Shown in pieces: positions 23,916-33,628 of a stretch of 64,000 nt of DNA. The position numbers and the translations under genes were made by a program. The number at the start of each line of letters is the position of its first letter. Positions within the stretch are counted from its first letter, which is position 1. Where the stretch lies: assembly GCF_000283155.1 (NCBI RefSeq), contig NW_004454216.1, forward strand, positions 4,272,846-4,336,845, written 5' to 3'. This DNA is from Ceratotherium simum simum (lineage: Eukaryota; Chordata; Mammalia; Perissodactyla; Rhinocerotidae). The notes below the pieces were generated by a model. The model made no database searches. It was not told where the DNA came from and was given only the letters and a program-made list of their open reading frames with translations.

Positions 23916-23993
23916 TATCTCTATCTCTATCTCTATCTCTATCTCTATCTCTATCTCTATCTCTATCTCTATCTCTATCTCTATCTCTATCTC
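23916..23993. repeat. (TATCTC)13 hexanucleotide microsatellite
   Basis: Thirteen perfect tandem TATCTC units (78 bp), ending in TCTATGCC. Perfect purity over this length implies recent expansion and likely length variation among individuals. Confidence 0.98.
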
Positions 23994-24814
23994 TCTATGC
24001 CATCCAATTCAAAATGCTGTCTGAATTTAAAGGAGGATCATTAGATGGAATAATTTAATTATTTCCACTTTTTTTACAATATAGATGGATAACGTGAGAC
24101 ACATGAGAACCTAGGATTTTATAATTCAAAAAGAATGCACATTTTGAGCTAAGAACAGGCCTGTCAAGCCACTCAAATGGTGATTGCCAATCTTAAAATA
24201 CAAAAACAAAATATAAATCCTCATATATATGTCTAAACCCCAAACCTTAAATGATATATTTATTTTTAAACTACCTGCACTATGAGCCAAAAGACAAATT
24301 TTAAAGTAATACCTGTGCTCTATTGTAACTGACATTTCAGCTATTCCATCTGACAACTTACTCTAAATTTTTGGTCATTGAAAATAAACCAATATAGAAT
24401 CTGATCCCTGAGGCAGAAAGTGAAAGGAATGAGTAATTCAGGGTATAAAAAAGCTGGATTTAAATTCAAGTTGATTTTAGCTCAACAGAACAAACACGCA
24501 TACACACACCCACACACACGCACACATGTACACCCTGATCCATGGTTTCTTTATTTAAAAATTTTGTAAAAAGACTGGCTTTTTTAGTATCTACAGTGAA
24601 GAATAAACATTGGTTTACCAGGGAGGTAAAATTAGAAAGCAAGGATGAGAGTAAGATTCACCCATCCAACAATAACCAAGACTGAGGTTCCACTACGTGC
24701 TAAGACAATGATAATGGACCTTGTTTAAGAAAGGCTATTCATAGCAGCCTTCCTTGAAGAGAGAACTTTTCTGAGACTCAAAGCTCTCAAAGGATGAGAA
24801 GAATCAAGGTACTC
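23994..24814. other. Unique sequence, no gene seen
   Basis: Contains an imperfect CA repeat at about 24494-24527. No supported gene. Confidence 0.5.
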
Positions 24815-24955
24815 TCTCACTACTCTTTGTCTGAGATGCTTTTTCATTTTCTTTATAGCATTTAACCACAGATTGTGAATATTATGATTGTCTCTAATGT
24901 TTTTCTTTCCCCTCACACACAAGAAAGTAAGCTCTAGGAGGACAGGGACCAACCA
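24815..24955 (+). mobile_element. L2 LINE 3' relic
   Basis: CTCTCACTACTCTTTGTCTG, CATTTTCTTTATAGCATTTAACCACA, GATTGTCTCTAATG, and AAGTAAGCTCTAGGAGGACAGGGACC follow the L2 sense order (CATAGCACTTATCA, TGTCTGTCTC, TGTAAGCTCCATGAGGGCAGGGA). Confidence 0.55.
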
Positions 24956-25074
24956 GCTTAGTATGGTGGGGATGATAAAGGTACTTGTGATCTAGTGAAT
25001 CAAGGTAAGGTAGAACAGAGAAAAATCATGCCAGGGCTATTCCGGGGGTCTAGGTGACATCATGGTTTTCCAGA

Positions 25075-25405
25075 CTATGTAGGCAGCATTGAGAATTGAG
25101 AGACGTGGACAGATTCAATGTAATATTTTGGAGCTGAAATCAAGAGAAATTATTGGTGAATTAGATGTGGCCAATGAGAGAAAGCAAAGAAAAAAGGGTA
25201 TTTGCCAGTTTTTTAGCTTAAGTAACTCAGTTGGCAATGATGCCCTTTTCTGAGGTGAGTAAGATTTGAAGCAAGGGACTGGTTTGAAAATGGAATCAAG
25301 AGTTCCATTTTGGACATTTTTATTGAATACATCTATGAGTCAACCAAATGAAGATGTCAAAAATGTATTTAGATATGCTGGCCTTGAATGCCAAGTTATA
25401 CAGAC
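25075..25405 (-). mobile_element. L2 LINE internal relic (antisense)
   Basis: The plus strand matches the L2 reverse complement upstream of the 3' end: ATTTTGGAGCTGAAATCAAG, ATTGGTGAATTAGATGTGGCCAATGAGAG, CAAGAGTTCCATTTTGGACATTTTTATTG, ACCAAATGAAGATGTCAAAAA. It lies before, not after, a terminal L2 piece of the same orientation, so the two are separate insertions or rearranged. Confidence 0.6.
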
Positions 25406-25409
25406 TTGA

Positions 25410-25617
25410 CCTTGAAATTCATTTCCGCAGATACTTATTAAGCACCTACTATGTTTCAAAAAACAAAAACTCACCTCCAGCTTCAAGGAGTTTAAACATT
25501 AGAGGGACAAAGGAACATGAGAGGACTAAAGAAAAATTAGACGATAAGTTAGATGGCACGAGTGTTCTATGGTCCTGGGAATGGATTTTAGAGGGAGTCT
25601 TTGGAGGTGAGAAAAAG
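25410..25617 (-). mobile_element. L2-type 3' terminus (antisense), interrupted by an ERE
   Basis: AAATTCATTTCCGCAGATAC, TTATTAAGCACCTACTATGTTTC, and CTTCAAGGAGTTTAAACATTAGAGGG match the reverse complement of the L2 terminus (AACAAATATTTATTGAGCACCTACTATGTGCC ... CAAGGAGCTTACA). The remainder up to the ERE at 25631 is too diverged to assign. Confidence 0.5.
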
Positions 25618-25630
25618 AAATATATGTCTT

Positions 25631-25879
25631 GGGGCTGACCCAGTGGCGTAGTGGTTAAGTTCATAGGCTCTGCTTTGGCGACCCAGGTTTCATGGGTTCG
25701 GATCCCGGGTGCGGACCTAAGCACTGCTTCTCGAGTCATGCTGTGGCAGGCATCCCACATATAAAGTGGATGAAGATGGGCATGGATGTTAGCCCAGGGC
25801 TAATCTTCCTCTGCAAAAAGAGGAAGATTGGCAACAGATGTTAGCTCAGGGCCAGTCTTCCTCACCAAAAAAAAAAAAA
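25631..25879 (+). mobile_element. ERE-type SINE, two tail modules
   Basis: Head GGGGCTGACCCAGTGGCGTA, A-box region TGGCGTAGTGG, intact B box GGTTCGGATCC, CATGCTGTGGCAGGCATCCC, then two tail modules (GATGGGCATGGATGTTAGCC and GATTGGCAACAGATGTTAGC) and a poly-A of about 15. Target duplication AAATATATGTCTT (25618-25630) and AAATACATGTCTT (25880-25892), 12 of 13 matching. Confidence 0.96.
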
Positions 25880-25892
25880 AAATACATGTCTT

Positions 25893-27050
25893 TTGTGAAC
25901 TGATGGACCACTTTTGCAGATGGGATGTTTAAAACAACAAAGTTCCTACACTTCTGGGTATCAATGTAGGGTTACAGAAAAGGAAACAACATAAGAGGAT
26001 ATTATACCATGGGTATCTGCCAGCTGGAAGATGACTGTCCTCTTCTAAATGTAAAACCTGCCATTGTCCTTCCCTGACCTTCCCTCTGATTCTTCAGCCA
26101 AATCAAACCTGCCCTTTCTGGTTACCTCACACGTTACTTGCAGGTTAATACTGAGGTCAGACTGTTCAGTGGAGGGACCCAGAGTGGGAGTAAAACTGGT
26201 GAACTTTCTGTCCTTCCCTTTGTCTCTCTGCAACCAGAGAGCCATCTTGTGTTTATAGACACACAGAGCAGGTGTAGAAGTGATGCTCTCTGAGTGTGGG
26301 GTATTGTTATTAGTTAGGTGGCCAGTGACTCCTCACCTTATTGTGTTTCTTTGAACCAGAGGAGGAAAGTTAATCAAATGACAAGGTAACAAATTTTGAC
26401 TGGACAAAGTTCATGCTCTTTTATGTGGGGAATAATTGACCTATGAAAATCACTGATGCTGGACAATATTAAGCAGGTAATTTAGGAAGACTCTAAAAGG
26501 GGATCGAACATTTATATGAATATAATTAACAAAGGCAGTTTTAGAATCTAGAATAACAGCCTATGCATTCACAGGTCTTGATTTAGAGAATAAGCTGCTT
26601 AACTCTCGGAGAAGAGACAATCCATATTGCCCACACCCACTGTAGAGACTAAGCATCTTATATGTTAAGCCTTATATATTAAACAGCCTTTATTAAGAAT
26701 GACTAGAGATGGGATGTTCTGGTTAAAAGAATATTCCTCGTAACCAGTGAATGAATATTTACCATTTATCCACAAATTGCCCTTTCTCAAAATTTTGAAG
26801 TTGCTGTTACATAATCATCTATTAGCTTTTTACAGGAAGATGAAAGAAAGACTTGCTGAATTTGGGGATTACAAAATTCTAGATAAATAAACATTATTAT
26901 AAAATCTATCATATTCCTAGTTCTGTTCACAAACTAGAATGCTTAGCATCCTGAATAAAACAATATATTTTTTCTAGAAAGCCTGTTTATTGAGATATCT
27001 CTGAAAGAAACTAAAACTGTTACATGGGAATATCACAAAAAGCACAGACG
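25893..27050. other. Unique sequence, no gene seen
   Basis: Short open frames on both strands at 26045-26258 overlap each other and have no recognisable domain. Confidence 0.5.
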
Positions 27051-27610
27051 TCGATGTGAAAAAGATAAAGACTTAAGGGCTACAAAATTTATTGAAAGCA
27101 CATTTTCTTGGGAGATATTTTGCTGTGTGGGAACAGGGCATATAGCTGTACTCCTTCTGCCTGACCGTATTTAAGCTGAGCCATTAAAGATGCTATTGCC
27201 TCATCCAGCTGTTTTAGGACAATTAGCCATGTGACAGCCAGACGGGAGAGTATGATGGCAACAGCCATTTCAGCGCAGACATATGTCTCTTCTTCGTTAC
27301 AAAAAAGAAGGAGAAAAGGCCGAGTGGATAACACTGGTAGAATATATTACGTTACCTCCCTTCACAACGGTTTGTCAGTTTGGCTGGAATCTGAATCATC
27401 TTCCATCAGAGACAACAGTGTGACAGGCCTTGACTGTTTTAATATTGTTTAAAGGGCAATTAATTGAGTATCCAGGTAATTTGAATTTAAATGTAGCAAA
27501 AGTAATGATCCTTAATTTTAAAAGTTCTCGATGAATCGCAAACTCCCATTAGCTTTAAAATTAGGGCTGAAGGTGAAAGTATTTTGAAAACTGCTAAATA
27601 TATATCATGT
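27051..27610. promoter_or_regulatory. Candidate conserved non-coding block
   Basis: Repeat-free stretch with the composition of vertebrate developmental enhancers. The 10-bp palindrome CAATTAATTG lies at 27457-27466 (homeodomain TAATT cores), and AGTAATGATC and CTTAATTTTA follow within 60 bases. Frames of 81 (minus) and 73 (plus) codons overlap here but have no family. Conservation cannot be tested from this sequence alone, so this is inference. Confidence 0.3.
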
Positions 27611-28955
27611 TGTTGCGTTACCCTACCAACATGAAAGGGAAAACTATCATTCAAATGTTATTCATTTTACTTTAAAATATCCCACAAGTAAATATGTATT
27701 TTTGTCTTAGTTTAGTTTAGGCAAAGATTCAAATGCCGGCACCCTGAAGAACAAGAGGTGGATCCTTTCTCCTTGCCGTTCCCCCAGCTGGCAGATCTCC
27801 AAACTGGTCCTATGTCCTCACTCCTTAGCCTATGAGTTTTAGGATTTTCATCTAGGCTACCAAAACAAAAGCTCTTTTTAAGTTTCCTCTCTAGCCCCAT
27901 GAACACTTTATAATGGATGTGCGGGGGCAGCAGCCCATCTTGCTAGACATCGACAAGGCAGTAAATAAATTTTCCACTCTGGGCCTCTGCCAAAAGCAGT
28001 CATCATTCTGCAGTCCCTGCTCTCCTGGCCAAGGAAAGTCACACAGAGCATTAGTCTCAGTCTCCAGATTATTGTACAGGGAGGGTGAGGAGATCTGGAT
28101 AAGGAGAGAAGCGAGTAACCTTGAGTCTGGAAAGTCATCCCTGAAGGGTGTGGAAGGAGAGTAGAAAAGGTTAGAAAAGATTCTCTACCTTCCATATCTG
28201 TTGGAGAGACTGTGCACTTCAGTGTCCTCAAAACACTGCCCCACAACCCTTTTGACTGTATGTATTTCAGCCTTTTTAAGACTATACATTTTTTGATTTG
28301 TCCTTCTTATATGTTTCGGTTTACTCTGCTTTTTCAATCTTCCTAATACTTCCATATCTCACTTATACTGTTTCTCAAGCCTTCTGTGAAGGTCTGATTT
28401 CCCCTTGCAGCCTGGACTTCTAATTCTTTTCTGTTTGTTTTACCCCTGTGTCTTTCCCTCAATATGTAAAGAATTTGGGCTCCCTTGCTAAATCTGGGAG
28501 GAGTAGGCTTGTAAAGCATTTGGTCTCAGTGTGTGAAGTGAATAGCATTTTTATTCTCTACTCAAAGCAGCATCAGTGATCCTGCAACATATAATATGGC
28601 TGTAGCACTCCTAATGCATGGAGACATTAATGTCACTGATGGCCTCATCAGGCACAAAAAAGTCAAAATCCTCTGCTCTGAATGTTGCCTTGTATGTCAT
28701 GGGTGAAGGGACTCTCTTGCCTCTATCAGAACCAAGTTTTATAGAAGATGGATATGGATCATCAAATGAGATTTTTACAGTACAGCAAAGTGTGAATCTA
28801 ATTGCAGCCAGAGCCAAAGAACTGTAGCAGAGAGGCAGTTTCAGGCAAGAAATAAAAGAGCTAACCTGGGTATGTTCGTGTGAAGTGCTAGCCATGAGAC
28901 CAATAGGATCAGGGAGCCCCAGGCATCGCAGTTGTACAGAAACACTCAGGTGATG
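27611..28955. other. Unique sequence, no gene supported
   Basis: Several overlapping frames of 64-112 codons at 27712-28246 and 28611-28895 occur on both strands. None has a domain that I recognise. The stretch at 28600-28850 is discussed as a possible exon or retrocopy relic in the findings. Confidence 0.45.
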
Positions 28956-29340
28956 CCCAAGAGCATTTAATTACATTATTCTAATTTGTCTTATTAATGT
29001 CAATATTAAAGCACAGGCAGGCAGTTTGGTAGAAAATTTAGAAGAATCAAAGATGGCATAAATATTCATTTCCCCCCATCTCTTCATTTTGCAAAAACAC
29101 ATTTAACCAGCCATTCGCTCAGACACAGGCCCATATCCCAGTCTTCATTAAACACAGATAGAGCAACATGTCCTCAGGAACAGTGCTCAGCAGATATTTG
29201 CATTTTGGCATCACCACTTTCTTCCCTGCAGAGCAGTTATTCTGCCAAGTTGAGAATATTGCCCCTGATGTTTTGTGTCTCTTAAAATCAAACCTGTCCA
29301 TGTAAGCTGACTGAAGAAGCCAAGGAGAGGGGTACACCTG
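28956..29340. promoter_or_regulatory. Candidate conserved non-coding block with homeodomain and octamer motifs
   Basis: The first part is dense in TAAT cores (TTTAATTACATTATTCTAAT, then TTATTAATGTCAATATTAAA). Farther on is a canonical octamer ATTTGCAT (29196-29203) abutting TTGGCA (29205-29210), an NFI-type half site. No repeat recognised. The assignment rests on motif density only. Confidence 0.3.
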
Positions 29341-29344
29341 TTTT

Positions 29345-29425
29345 TTGCTATATCCTCCTCAGTGCTCAGGGAGAATCTTGATATATACTAGTATGAAAGA
29401 ATTTTGAACAAATGCATAAATGAAC
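29345..29425 (+). mobile_element. Possible L2 3' terminus
   Basis: GCTATATCCTCCTCAGTGCT ... GAATTTTGAACAAATGCATAAATGA resembles GCTGTATCCCCAGTGCCTAG ... TTGTTGAATGAATGA, with many differences. Confidence 0.35.
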
Positions 29426-29691
29426 TGTAAAGTCCTTTGTTGGAGAACTTTTTTTTCCTTACCAATTTGCATAATTCTCAGATGGATAAATGCCAGCCAG
29501 GGTAGTGTCCAAAAAGTAGAGCTCAGACTTCCTGCTCTTCTTTTTCAACCGGAATGACTGAGTTGGACTAGTGGTCATCCAACCAAAGGTCCAGCGTAAC
29601 ACCAAGTCAAAATAATTTTCTGAGAGGTGATTAGTCAATATGTTTTTTAAATGAAGTGAATAGAAAGTTGGAAGTTAAAGCAAATATTTTA

Positions 29692-29932
29692 GGGGTCGGC
29701 CCTGTGGTGTAGCGGGTAAGTGCGTCCACTCCACTGCTGGTGGCTCAGGCTCGGATCCTGGGCGTGCACTGATGCACTGTTTGTCAGGCCATGCTGTGGC
29801 GGCGTCCCATATAAAGTGGAGGAAGATAGTCACAGATGTTAGCCCAGGGCCAGTCTTCCTCAGCAAAAGAAGAGGAGGATTGGCATGGATGGTAGCTCAG
29901 GGCCGATCTTCCTCACACACACACACAAAAAA
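29692..29932 (+). mobile_element. ERE-type SINE with a perfect 11-bp target duplication
   Basis: Head GGGGTCGGCCCTGTGGTGTA, A-box region TGGTGTAGCGG, B-box region GCTCGGATCC, GGCCATGCTGTGGCGGCGTC, two tail modules, and a CA-rich tail ending in an A run. Flanked on both sides by CAAATATTTTA (29681-29691 and 29933-29943), identical over 11 bp. This is a young-looking insertion by target site, although its body has several changes. Confidence 0.97.
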
Positions 29933-29943
29933 CAAATATTTTA

Positions 29944-30557
29944 TACCTTTCACTAAAAAAGCATATTTCTTACAAAATTGGAGCAAGGGAGGAAAAAGAG
30001 AGGGAGATAAGCCTGAAGAGAGAAGGAGAATCCTCATCTCATTGGCTGGTTTTCATAACAAGACTGCTTCCTAGTGACACGACTGAAAAACCGTCTCAGC
30101 TTTATTTGAGGGTAGATTAGTTAATGTTTTCTAATAATCTAAACAGGAACTAAGTCTTTATATTTTCCAACAAAGAACTGTCACTATGAGATGTTATGAA
30201 AATGAAATTCACCATAGCAATTTAGCTGATTCTTGGTTTGTGCCTAGAAAAAGTTTTTGAAGTGACAGTAAGACATGGAAAGGAGGCATATTAGAGAGTT
30301 AAGACAAGAGTGAGCAAGAAAGAATAAAGTTGAAAAGGAGAATAGAGGAAGGAATAAGAGCAAATTAGAGGGACACTATATTATTACTGTTTAACATGCA
30401 AAGGCTGAAAAGGTATAGAAGGGGTAATATGAAAGAGATCAAGGCTATTTTTGTTACAGAAACTCGAAGAGAAATGAAGAGGAATGTGAAAAAGAACGAG
30501 CAGATTAATGTGTATAGGCAGAAAAAGGGGAAAAAATAACAACAAAATAACTTAATA
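29944..30557. other. Purine-rich unique sequence, no gene seen
   Basis: AG-rich plus strand around 30280-30380 and 30470-30540, no gene or recognised repeat. Confidence 0.5.
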
Positions 30558-30785
30558 GTGCTCCCAAGGGCCAGGTACTGGCCTAAGCTCTTTACATATA
30601 CTTATTCATTTAACACTCAAAATGAGCCTCTTATAATGGTATAGGTCCTATTATCATCCCAATTTCACAGGTGAGGAGACAGAGGCAAACAAAATCAACC
30701 CATTTGCCAAGGTCACAAGTGGGAGGAAAAGTTGGATTCCAAACAGTCTGGTTTCAGGGCCTGTGGTGTGGAGCACTGCACTGCA
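30558..30785 (-). mobile_element. MIR SINE relic (antisense), nearly full length
   Basis: GGGCCAGGTACTGGCCTAAG, CTCTTTACATATACTTATTCATTTAACACTCA, CCTATTATCATCCCAATTTCACAGGTGAGGAGACAGAGG, CATTTGCCAAGGTCACAAGTGGG, and AACAGTCTGGTTTCAGGGCC match the reverse complement of MIR from 3' part to tRNA-like head. Confidence 0.85.
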
Positions 30786-30879
30786 TGGCCTCTCACAATA
30801 TGTGCAAGGAGGGGACCCAGATAAAAGGACAGAGCAAGGGCAATATGGGGACTTTATGGTGCTCAGCGTTTGGTTAGGA

Positions 30880-31150
30880 TGGAAAAATGTTTTTAGGCCT
30901 GAAATGTGACCGTCAGCCATCAGCAGCCTTGCAGCAGAGAGCAGAGGCTGAGTCTGTCACGGCAGCGAGGGAAATGGATAAATAATTGATTAGGCACGTT
31001 GCGCTCTGTGTGTGCAGATCTATAGGGAGGAGAGCGGTCCAAGAGTCAGAGCCAGATGGCGAGCCGTAATGTGCCCATGTTAATAGATGTCTTCATTAGG
31101 TGACGTACTCAGAGGAGTCCAGGGGAAGTGTCTTTCAACCATTGCCAGGG
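30880..31150. promoter_or_regulatory. Candidate conserved non-coding block
   Basis: A repeat-free patch, GC-richer than its surroundings. It contains TAATTGATTA (30983-30992), GGCACGTTGCG just after it, AATGTGCCCATGTTAATAGA, and TGACGT (31101-31106, a CRE-type half site). It looks like a developmental regulatory element by motif density. No conservation data are available. Confidence 0.35.
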
Positions 31151-33164
31151 ACAGACAAGGTCTGGAGATGAAGGTGACACTTACCTAGAAGCCAGTGGAA
31201 GTGGCAGTGTGGTTGTAAAGGAAGTGGAGTTATAGAGGCTTCCGCCTTGCAGTAAGAGAAATAACTTACATTTCAAAAATAGTCACTATACTCTCTGGAA
31301 GTCTGTCTCCAAATACGTGAAATAACAAGGCTTTTTCATCCACTCCGCTTCCGTTCTGCATCCCTGATAGAAATCTCTTTCTTCACTGCATTTCTCTGAA
31401 GACTGTTTTCCATTTTCTCTCCCAGTTAGAGCCTCTCCCCTCTCCATCCTCTCACTGCTTTCCACTAAATGCCCCTACCAGGCCTCTTCCTGGACATCTA
31501 CTCCTGGGTCAAACCCTCTTGCAGTTTCTTTGATAATATCATTGTACTCACTCACAATTGCCAGTAAACTGGTCCTATGTTAGTGGACAGGTTATAGTCA
31601 ACTGAAAACTGTTAAGCAAATGTTGAGGCTGAAACTATATTTTATATTATACGTGAATTAATATTGGTGACATTAAGCTTAAATACCCTTGAAATGTTGG
31701 CTGAGCAGCTGTTGAATGTTTCAAGGACTTTGGCTGTCTACTTTTATATATGCAGAGACACACACACCCCATATCACTCCTCCAGAGATTAAATATTTTG
31801 TCGTAATTGGAATTGTGTATAGGCCAAACCAGGGAAAACATTTAGTAGAATGATATTTGATTTGTACAGCTATTATTAGTGACAGATAACGATGTACTCA
31901 ATTACTGCTCTAGATTACTCCACCCCCCAGGAAAAAAACGTCACCCTTCGGAACACAGTGTCAAACCTTTAGAATGTCGATAATAGCACATAAGTTATGG
32001 AACACCTGAAAACTATAGAATACGGTTCTGGTGCTGGGTGTCATGGAATTTAGAAATTAAGTCAAGGAGCTTAAGCTGTGGAAGAAAATGGGTTGTATCA
32101 TAAAAACTAAACGAGAGACCCTTTGGATTGGCAGCCTAATTCTAAGTCTCCATCATAAGGAGAGTTACATCCATCACGGGCCAAGTATAAAAATACTTGC
32201 CTAAACCTCAGTTAGTTTCTCATACTCTTTCCAGCTCAGCCAGAATCCCTTACATCCAGACTGCCAACATATTTGGAACTATACATTCAGAGGCAGAGTG
32301 GAGGTGAGCGGGATCTGCCCATAGCTTTTTCAAAGGGAGAAGGATTGGGTTTGGGTCAAGGATTGGGTTTGCTCTATGACCTCCATGACAGGGCCAGCAC
32401 TTCCCTGGGCACTGTCCTAATGGCAATGCCCAGCATACTCTTGGGTTAGAGGTGAGACATATTCAGCGACAGAGGCAAGCCTAATTTTATCCAGCCAATT
32501 TTTAAAGAAATATGAGATTGTTTTTGATTTCTCCTAATTATTCAGAACATAATTTATCTTGCTGATCACAGAACGTAAAATTCCCTAGCGAGTTTGACTA
32601 AATACAAGCAACTAGGAGAAAATTTGTGTCTATATTTTATACCTTGTTCAGCCGAAGTTTTTAGTGAATCTCAAAGTACTACTTTAATTTTATTTGCGGA
32701 GTGGTTTATAAAATAGATCTAGATAACTTTTGCAGCCATCAATACTTTTCTAAATTAGGGATGACTTTTGACTATGTTTCAGATTTTCGTTTCTGAGTAG
32801 TTGCTCCTCAGCAAGTCATCTATAAACTGCATTTCCCCTTCAATTTTATCTGTTGAGCCCCTAACCTATTTACATACAACCTGTGGCAGTTGCTGCCAGG
32901 CTCTGCTACTCCCCTCTTCCCCTTGAAGCTGTTCATTTCTACTTTTGGATTAAGATACCTTCCTTTTCAGAAACCATTTATGGCCTTAAAAAAAATAACT
33001 ATGAAAAGACTTTGACTGAGACCTTGGTTGGCGATACCAAGCTTCAGTTTTTCTACAAATATTTTGTGCCAATTGTCCAGAGCCATTGTCCAGATCCCGT
33101 CCTCCATTTGCTCCATCTGCTAGATAGAAGACATGGTGGTCACGAGAGGAAGAAAACAGTTTTG
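31151..33164. other. Unique sequence, no gene supported
   Basis: A 104-codon frame at 32883-33197 runs into a MIR and has no recognisable domain. The stretch 32500-32690 is AT-rich, repeat-poor and could be regulatory. Confidence 0.45.
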
Positions 33165-33393
33165 ACAGTGCTAGTTTTAGAGTCAAGAGTGGGTTAAAAT
33201 TCCAGCTCTACTACTTCCTAGCTCTATGACTTAACTAACTTCTGTCAACCTCACTTTCCTCGTCTGTAAAGTGGGGTTAATAATATTACCTCCTCTTATA
33301 GTCAGTGTGAGGATTAAATGAAATAAAGCGTGTAAAACACTTAATAACTTGCCTGGCACACAGACAGAATTCAATAAATATTACTTGTTACCA
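33165..33393 (+). mobile_element. MIR SINE, near full length, with an ERE at its 3' end
   Basis: AGTGCTAGTTTTAGAGTCAAGAG, AAATTCCAGCTCTACTACTTCC, TATGACTTAACTAACTTCTG, CTCACTTTCCTCGTCTGTAAAGTGGGG, GTGTGAGGATTAAATGAAAT, GCCTGGCACACAGACAGAAT, TCAATAAATATTACTTGTTA. This is one of the clearest MIRs in the window, from head to 3' end. Confidence 0.9.
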
Positions 33394-33628
33394 TTTTTTG
33401 TTTTCTGCTGAGGAAGATTACCCTGAGCTAACATCCATTGCCAGTCTTCCTCTTTTTGCTGATGAAGATTCGCCGTGAGCTAACATCTGTGCCCATCTTC
33501 CTCTATTTTGTATGTGGGTCACCACCACAGCATGGCCGGCGACGAGTGGTATAGGTCCACGCCTGGGAACTGAACCCAGGCTGCTGAAGCAGAGTGCGCT
33601 GAACTTAACCATGAGGCCACCAGTCCCC
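33394..33628 (-). mobile_element. ERE-type SINE (antisense), two tail modules
   Basis: Two antisense tail modules (CCTGAGCTAACATCCATTGCC, then GTGAGCTAACATCTGTGCCC), CTCTATTTTGTATGTGGGTC, CATGGCCGGCGACGAGTGG, degraded antisense B box GGGAACTGAACCC and antisense head ACTTAACCATGAGGCCACC. The target duplication is weak (TTACCATT against CTAGCATT, 6 of 8). Inserted at the 3' end of a MIR. A 64-codon minus-strand frame over it is the SINE itself. Confidence 0.93.

Noticed and set aside
23916..23993. CRISPR-like regular repeat array
   Set aside because: It is a contiguous hexanucleotide microsatellite with no spacers, in a mammalian genome.
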